Below are positions 58,200 to 64,000 of a stretch of 64,000 bases of DNA, piece by piece (positions within the stretch are counted from its first letter, which is position 1; each line of letters starts with the position of its first letter). The DNA is from Cristatella mucedo (lineage: Eukaryota > Bryozoa > Phylactolaemata > Cristatellidae). The notes below the pieces were generated by a model. It saw only the letters and a program-made list of their open reading frames with translations. It did not search any database and was not told the origin of the DNA. The position numbers and the translations under genes are program-made. The DNA lies in assembly GCA_009760855.2 (NCBI GenBank), contig WPIO01000005.1:5690001-5754000 (forward strand), written 5' to 3'.

Positions 58200-59921
58200 C
58201 TGTAATCATACCAGAAAGGTCTTCAAAATAAATTTAGTTGTTAATGGCTAACAAAACAAAATAATTCGGTTCCTTCGAGATCCGATACAATCCAATGAAT
58301 GACGGTAGGATAGGAAATTGACCTATTTTCTCCAACAATGGTTCGTACAGTAGTACCTATCTGCAAAGAGCTCGAAGACAACTAAGTTATAAGGAAGCAC
58401 CCGGTGGCGAAATGACGAACATTAAAATTATTATTACCCTCGTTATCGTATTTTGACCATAGAAAATGGCGGCCAAAAGAGGATGATGGTGGAACCCTCC
58501 CCCACTGCATTTCCTGCATAAGGCTTTGTCCGATGTGGCTAGGTCTACGAATTTGAGTCGCCCTCTGCGGTCTCAGTTGCGATGCACAAGAATGCTAGTG
58601 CCAAGTTACAACTCTACTGTTTAGCGGAGTGCCTTTGAGGATGTGAGTAGCGATCGTCAGTGACGAATGAGAAACCTGCAACTTTTAGCCAAGTTGCTGT
58701 AAATTCCTCCAGGGAAAGTGGGTTATAATATGGTTGAATATATTCAACTCCCTTTCTAACTTAGCGCAAAGGTAAATTGATCACTTTTCATGAGCCGGAA
58801 CAAGATACAAGTCCTGCAATGAGTGATCCTTTATTGCCCTCTGAAAATTGTGTTGAGTGGCATTAAAGCTCTTTTGCCACTGTAGAAAGGAGGCTGTTGA
58901 ATCAGCTTTTATAACTATTCGCTGGGACGCGGGTCTCAGAAATGTTTTTGCTGCAGCCCGCGTGAGCGAGGAGTGGCGTTCTATGCTAGGAAACGAAAAA
59001 CTAATTTCCTCAAGATAAAGCGCTCACTATTATGTTTTTCTTGTCAGCTCGCTAAATATGTATGTTCGAATTTACTCACGCGAATTACTCGTGTACATTT
59101 GAATTACTCACAATAAATTTACTACTCTTCGAGTTTTCAGAGGTCATTATAAATACGGAATTATGAAGATCTGCTGAACCGTTACGCTGGGTTTATTCAC
59201 AGTCCCATTGAAATGACCTACAATATCACTCGCAACCGCACGTGCTAGCAGAAACTTTGAGTAGTTGCCGCACTCCGAACCTTCGCTTCACGCCGACTTT
59301 TCGCTTCATATCTACGTAGACGTTTTCAAGAAGCCATTCTAACCTTAATTGCGGTTACTGCAAACGTCCTGCAATGTTGGTATTTAGAGACTACTAAAAT
59401 TGAGCGCGTAATCGTTCTATTTGAGATGCTCGTGCCTCAAGGAATTTTCGAGCACTTGACCAAAAACAGAACAAAAATACATCCATGGTTTTGAAGAACA
59501 ATGGTTTGATTTCAAACCTCTTCGTTAAGTAGCCTAGCTACTGAGCGCCTGAAAAGAAAGCGTATATCTTAAATACTGAGCCAATTATGGATCTCGCCAA
59601 ATTTGTATTAACTGGGAAATTTAAACTTGACGACAGAAGTTCCTTTTTAAGACATTGAAAAGTGCAACGTGAAATTGAAAAATATTCTTTGTCTTTACGC
59701 ATCCACAAACTATTCAAGTTGCGCATACGCCATTCGCATCTGTTAGGATTTTCGAAAACATTATTACAACACTCAGCCACCGACAGAAGAAAATTCGCGG
59801 CTAAAAACAGCAGTGTTACAAGCAAATTGTCCAGAACGATTTGCTATAACAAATGCAGGCACATACTGTGAAGGGATATATAGCGAACAACTTCCGCTGA
59901 CATCAAAGTGTCTCTTCCTAC
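58200..59921. other. intron sequence
   Basis: Intron between the 59922 and 58089 exons. 58262-58440 matches the local duplicate at 35215, then the alignment jumps to the equivalent of about 39605. It carries the SINE-B body at 58800. No exon found. Confidence 0.5.
58800..58904 (+). mobile_element. SINE-B body, head missing (unit 2)
   Basis: GATCCTTTATTGCCCTCTG...GGCATTAAAGCTCTTTTGCCACTGTAGAAAGGAGGCTGTTGAATCAGC; same position as 39960 in unit 1. Confidence 0.6.
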
Positions 59922-60032
59922 CTTCTGAGCAGTCGCGACCCGTATATCCAGCATCGCAGATACAACTAAATGAACCAGGTGAGTTCACGCAAGTTCCACG
60001 AGTACATGGTCTTCGCACGCACTCGTCTATAT
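59922..60032 (-). CDS. EGF-like exon
   Basis: Module starting D-I-D-E-C1 VRRP C2 TRGT C3 VNSPGSFS C4 I C5 DAGYTGRD C6. Acceptor ACTCAG, donor GTAGGA. It is the partner of 40959, with the same modification patterns. Confidence 0.94.
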
Positions 60033-60674
60033 CTGAGTGACAGAAAGAGGAAGCACACGCTGCACTTTGGGCGCAGCCATGGCTGAAAGCAAGCTTCTCA
60101 GCTTGTGATACGGTAAGGTGAAAACGGCCCTGCGGCCAGTGCGCCGCTCATAGATTGAGGGCGTGGAAGTAATCTTTAAGAAGTAAGAAGTGATCTTTTC
60201 TCTAAAAGCTCTCTCCAAAGCACTAAAGCGCTTATAAAGAGAATAAGTTCTCGGATGGCATAAGACAGATACATTATTATTATTATCATTAATCTATCCC
60301 TTTATGTGAAGAACTTGGACTTACTGGCTAATAAATTAGTCAGCCTTTCCGAGATAGCACTGCTGAAAATGTAATATTCATATATTTTTGTAGTGCAAGT
60401 GAAGAGCGCCGTAATAGAATTTGCCACTCTCGTTGCTAGAGATTCTTGTATTAAGTTTCATAGTTTCTCCAAGGCACGCAAGTGACACAAATGACATTCA
60501 GCGAGTAGGCACAAGATTGCGGCCTTGGAACGTTTGGACTATCACTTCAATGAACTATGCGGTATCCGAGTTATGCTATGCAAGTTAAAATCCATGTTTT
60601 CCTGCAGAGTCTTTGAAACATCTCTTAACCGAGTATGAAATATTATTACAAGCTATTAAGGGTCTCGCTACCAC

Positions 60675-60800
60675 GCGCTGGCTTGGCCCAGTGGTTAAGA
60701 TACTGGCCCGATCAAGGTCAAGATGAATTCTTTTGAAAGCAGATGTTATGGGCTCGAGCCCTCTGGCATATGTGAAGTGCCCCAATAGAAATCATAGTGC
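60675..60800 (+). mobile_element. SINE-A, shared with unit 1
   Basis: A box TGGCCCAGTGG, B box GGGCTCGAGCCC, body TCTGGCATATGTGAAGTGCC. It is the counterpart of 42404, with the same between-box insertion. Directly after it, unit 2 runs straight into the flank that in unit 1 lies beyond the 2.8-kb LINE-A, giving the empty site for that LINE. Confidence 0.85.
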
Positions 60801-61525
60801 TATCGTAATTATATTTTCTTTAATAATTGAAGCTAATTCTTCAGGCTGCACTGTGGAGTAAATTTAAAAAAGTCAAGCGATTCGCAAAACAATTGACGTT
60901 AGTATTGCGTAGCAAATGTTTTTGGAAGACAAGGTAAGTTTTGCGAAATGTAATTTATAATTATCATTCAAATAATCAAAAACACAGACGCACGAATGTT
61001 CAGACAAAAAGGCGATGGTAAATAAAAATTAGCGTTCGGGAAGATAAATAACGTTCCAAGCAAGGTAATTGTTGCCCTCACAACTCCTCGTGTAATCGCG
61101 ATTCCGAAATGAACACAAGCCATGATGCTTGAACGCTTATTTATATTTTGAAAACTAGCCTGGCATGTATATAAATGACAGGTGTTTTACTTTGACGTGC
61201 CTAACCACTATTGACAGAAATAGACACCGCGATATCACTAAAAATTCGCAAGAAGCAATTTTAATCAACTTGTATCAATATAATGGAGTAAGACCCGGTC
61301 CAATGGTGGCATTTTTATACTCAAAGGTATAAATAATCAAACTGGAGAACAAAATTTGACTAATATTGTGCTAACCCTAGACTAATATAGGACTGGATTA
61401 TGGTCCGCTGTGTCAACATTAAGCAATGGACCTTGATCAATACAATCACCTCATTAGAAGGACCTCATAGAAACTTGTAATGGCTAGTAAGAACAAATTA
61501 TAGGCGCGATTATATATATACTAAC

Positions 61526-61636
61526 CAGTCTCGCATGTACTTCCGTAAAATCCTGAGTTGCAGATGCATTGGAACCCATTACGTTTGTCAACGCAGCGAC
61601 CGTTGACACAGGGACTGCTGCTGCACTCGTTTATAT
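61526..61636 (-). CDS. EGF-like exon (5'-most found)
   Basis: Module starting D-I-N-E-C1 SSSP C2 VNGR C3 VDKRNGFQ C4 I C5 NSGFYGST C6. Acceptor AACACAG, donor GTTAGT. It is the partner of 45894, with the canonical Glu before C1. It begins in phase 1, so at least one more upstream exon exists. None with EGF spacing was found between 61637 and the window end, so that exon is further upstream or of another type. Confidence 0.94.
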
Positions 61637-63173
61637 CTGTGTTATAAAAACAAATTAGCAGTTAGAGTTCAACAAACTAATTAGACTCCATGAATTTCAG
61701 CATGCATTTCTCTTATGACGCTCCCGATGTAAGAGAAGTGTAAATCGAATATGTCAGAATAAATGCTAACGATCAAAATAATATATCTTATTTTTATAAC
61801 GATCATTTCGCGCGATGCTGGCTACAAACGTCGTATATCTACATAAATGATACTTCCAATTTAAATGCAAAAACATTAGCTTTCATCGTAGGAAGCTTTA
61901 GACTCGATTTGTTCTTATCAGCTATTTACTATAGAGTTTTTCCTGTCCAGTCATGGGAGCTTCACCTTAAAAGTCAACACCATGCGTTTATTAGCTCATT
62001 AGGTTAACTTGTAATGAAAGCCATTTATTTTTTGTGGTATAATGCTTATACCTTAAAAATTTCCTTAACGGTCTGGGAGCTAACATCACCCCAATAAGAT
62101 AATAAAAAATTGCTTTTATAAAATGCGGCTCGAGCACGTACTTGGCAATTAAAAAAAGGCCAATGCTTTAAAGTAACCTGATGTTGGACCGTCGTTAGAA
62201 GAGTAGTATCAATTGCTCAATAGGTAAAACGCTGAACCAATAAGCCAGTTGCGGAATCGTTCATAGCTAGAGGCAAGATTCTATAATTTGGCGCTGTGTC
62301 CCGCGGCAGACTGCCTCCGATCTCTCTGTATTCTGGAATTACTTACGGCTGCCTGATTGAATAGTGCGACAGACGAAGACGCAGCAACAGCTAGTAGCAA
62401 GTTGCTACATGCAAGTTCGAATTCTTGTAAGTAGTAGGTTGTGCCTAGGATGCCAAGATGAGCTGACTTAAAAATCACTAGTTTTTTGTCCTTCATAATG
62501 ACTGAGAGGGTAGAAAAATCAATGAGTAAAGTGGTGCCGGTTCGACCGTGTCAAGTCAAATTTTTTACTTCATCTCCTCGCGGCCATTAATTTCTTATCA
62601 ATCAAGTTCTTGAATATCTTGTTATTAAATCGTGACCTCTGGACAGTGGCTGCATTTTTAAAACAATTGAGACTAATTCTATAGTTTTTATCGTGCTAGG
62701 TTGAATGCTATCTTTGGATAAATTCTATAAAAAGTGGTCCACTCGTGAGGACTGACAGCATATCCACTCATAATTACCTCGTGAAAATTCATTTGATTTG
62801 CTGTATCTGCAAGGCTAGCGAAGAATGCTGGATTCGGTAAATTTTGTGTTTTGTTCAAGATTTGTAAAGCAAGAACCTGTGGGCTTCTCCTAGGGGTGAA
62901 TGACTGGCAGAAATAAATCGGCTGGCTAAGCCTTTAAGAAAATGATCACCAAGACACCATTGTAAATTTCACCTCTTTTTAAGGTCATCTCAGCTGGGTC
63001 CGTAGCCTGTAATTTTGTCAACAAAGGACGAGACTTTGGCTTTGCGTGGTTGAAAGATGACTTAGCCAAAAGTGTTGCACCATGCAACTTGTCCTGATTG
63101 CTTAACAAGCGGAAATTTAGCACGAATTTTTTCAGATGCATCCATCCTTACTTGAAACAACTGATCAATAATG
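61637..63173. other. sequence upstream of the first EGF exon found
   Basis: Up to about 62170 this is unit 2 intron aligning with 46005-46540. Beyond that it is single-copy. Short minus-strand frames at 62281-62496 and 62926-63141 have no domain I recognise. Confidence 0.45.
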
Positions 63174-63180
63174 TATAAAA
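63174..63180 (+). promoter_or_regulatory. candidate TATA box, plus strand
   Basis: TATAAAA sits 55 nt before an ATG (63229) that opens a signal-peptide-like reading frame. The spacing leaves room for a start site near 63205. No initiator element could be confirmed. Confidence 0.35.
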
Positions 63181-63228
63181 GGTTTTACGGAGAAATTTTT
63201 CTTATTTTAGCTAATTTAGATACGTGGA

Positions 63229-63330
63229 ATGAACAGTCGCTACGTACTTATAGTGGCCATAGTGTTCACAATAAATGTTGTTTATGAGCAAAGCGACGGT
63301 CAAAATGATGCTGTGGTTAAGAGCACTTAA
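63229..63330 (+). CDS. short signal-peptide-like ORF or first coding exon
   Basis: 33 codons: a basic start (M-N-S-R-Y), a hydrophobic core (V-L-I-V-A-I-V-F-T-I-N-V-V), then a polar stretch (Y-E-Q-S-D-G-Q) as in secreted proteins, then stop. A possible donor GTG/GTTAAG near 63317 would let it be the first coding exon of a spliced plus-strand gene running out of the window. It lies divergent to the EGF gene. It could equally be a small secreted peptide, a leader ORF before the 63396 frame, or chance. Confidence 0.35.
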   Translation: MNSRYVLIVAIVFTINVVYEQSDGQNDAVVKST

Positions 63331-63395
63331 CTTAGCAGCAAAATGAAAAACAAATTCCTCATTTGGCCGAACTGGCGCGCCAGGCAACAGACAAA

Positions 63396-63944
63396 ATGGC
63401 GCGGCTTAGCTTTCAGATCCACTTACTGTGGTCATTATCATTTGGTCCCGTTTGTTCCACGAAATGCAAAGCGGATTTTTCGAAACGTAATCACGAGGCC
63501 AATGCGTCGCAGGAACGCTCGAGAAAGACTTTAGTCTACACCCGTGACCTACTTGGAATCGGAGAGCTAAAGGAGCGCGTTCGAATAGGTTTCGCTAGCC
63601 GTTTCCCTCAAGCGTACTGTCCCCGTGCCCTCGAGGCAGACCTCAGCTGCGCCAAGGGCGCGCCAATCAAGGAGGACCCATTAGCGCCGACAGAAAGTCT
63701 AGTAACCTCACCCAAGCGAATGCCCCTTCTGCGAAAAAACTCTGAATATGCGAACAGAAGACACGCAGCTCGGAAGAACTCTATGTCTGGCCTACTCACA
63801 AAACAATGGACATACATTACTACTGCAGAAACTGACGCTGCTCGCCAAAGGTGCGCCGCCCGGCAGATGAGCTTCGAGGCATGTCTAAAAAGCGATTCGC
63901 GCGACAATCTAGAGAGCCTAAAGCTGGTCGCCGAACTCACGTGA
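63396..63944 (+). CDS. 182-codon hypothetical ORF in GC-rich DNA
   Basis: Starts at an ATG in good context (AAAATGG). The N-terminus M-A-R-L-S-F-Q-I-H-L-L-W-S-L-S-F-G-P-V-C-S looks like a weak signal peptide. The rest is polar and Lys/Arg/Ala-rich without a recognised domain. GC content and CpG are well above the local average. A 110-codon frame is also open on the other strand, so coding status is doubtful. It could be the start of a plus-strand gene under the 63174 TATA box or a retroelement piece. Confidence 0.3.
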   Translation: MARLSFQIHLLWSLSFGPVCSTKCKADFSKRNHEANASQERSRKTLVYTRDLLGIGELKERVRIGFASRFPQAYCPRALEADLSCAKGAPIKEDPLAPTESLVTSPKRMPLLRKNSEYANRRHAARKNSMSGLLTKQWTYITTAETDAARQRCAARQMSFEACLKSDSRDNLESLKLVAELT

Positions 63945-64000
63945 CACGGCTCTGTAAGATCTGTTAGAAAAGATTACTCCTTTGCCCGTACACAAATGCA

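Larger units (their letters stand above)
46541..62170 (-). repeat. tandem duplication unit 2 (11 EGF exons)
   Basis: Holds exons at 61526, 59922, 58089, 56697, 56493, 51628, 51399, 48788, 48563, 48351 and 48153 in transcript order, the same series as unit 1. Its length of about 15.6 kb is closer to the ancestral unit because most LINE insertions are missing. Its left junction (TTCAGGGCTTTTTCGGTAGCC) has LINE-B-like sequence, as does the left edge of unit 1. Confidence 0.9.

Overview
The window is animal (metazoan) nuclear DNA, AT-rich apart from a few GC-rich islands. It has spliced coding exons with GT-AG borders, tRNA-derived SINEs with Pol III A and B boxes, and decayed CR1/L2-like LINEs. 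There are no bacterial operons. Single-domain EGF exons, LINE relics and a ROMO1-like relic suggest a marine invertebrate (sponge, cnidarian or similar), but I cannot name the species from sequence alone.

The main content is one very large gene, or a tightly linked set, on the minus strand. I could delimit 26 EGF-like exons between 61636 and 12438. Every one is exactly 111 nt, has phase 1 at both ends, and encodes one 37-residue calcium-binding-type EGF module (D-I-N/D-E-C...). Each exon can therefore be gained or lost without breaking the frame. No gene-level start, signal peptide, transmembrane exon or stop is visible, so the gene is open at both ends. The product is presumably an extracellular or membrane multi-EGF protein.

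Twenty-two of the 26 exons sit in two tandem copies of one 11-exon block: unit 1 (about 21.35-46.54 kb) and unit 2 (about 46.54-62.17 kb). Exons pair one to one in the same order. Unit 1 is longer mainly because LINEs entered it after the duplication. Identity between units is patchy: about 80% over much of the introns, about 95% in one 1-kb patch, and above 99% in a 2.2-kb core holding four exons. This looks like gene conversion of different ages, or in the core possibly an assembly effect. Four further EGF exons lie downstream at 12.4-14.0 kb.

Region by region: 1-12.4 kb has SINE and LINE relics, tandem repeats, a frameshifted ROMO1-like scrap and a GC-rich island at about 9.85-10.87 kb. 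12.4-14.0 kb has four EGF exons. 14.0-21.35 kb is a long intron packed with LINE-A copies. 21.35-62.17 kb is the duplicated EGF block. 62.2-64.0 kb is upstream of the last EGF exon found and holds a plus-strand TATA box, a signal-peptide-like short ORF and a GC-rich 182-codon ORF.

Two LINE families (here LINE-A with a TAA-type tail and LINE-B with an ACATT-type tail), two SINE families (SINE-A, SINE-B) and a decayed multi-copy gene family fill the introns. Presence or absence of each between the units gives a relative order of events.
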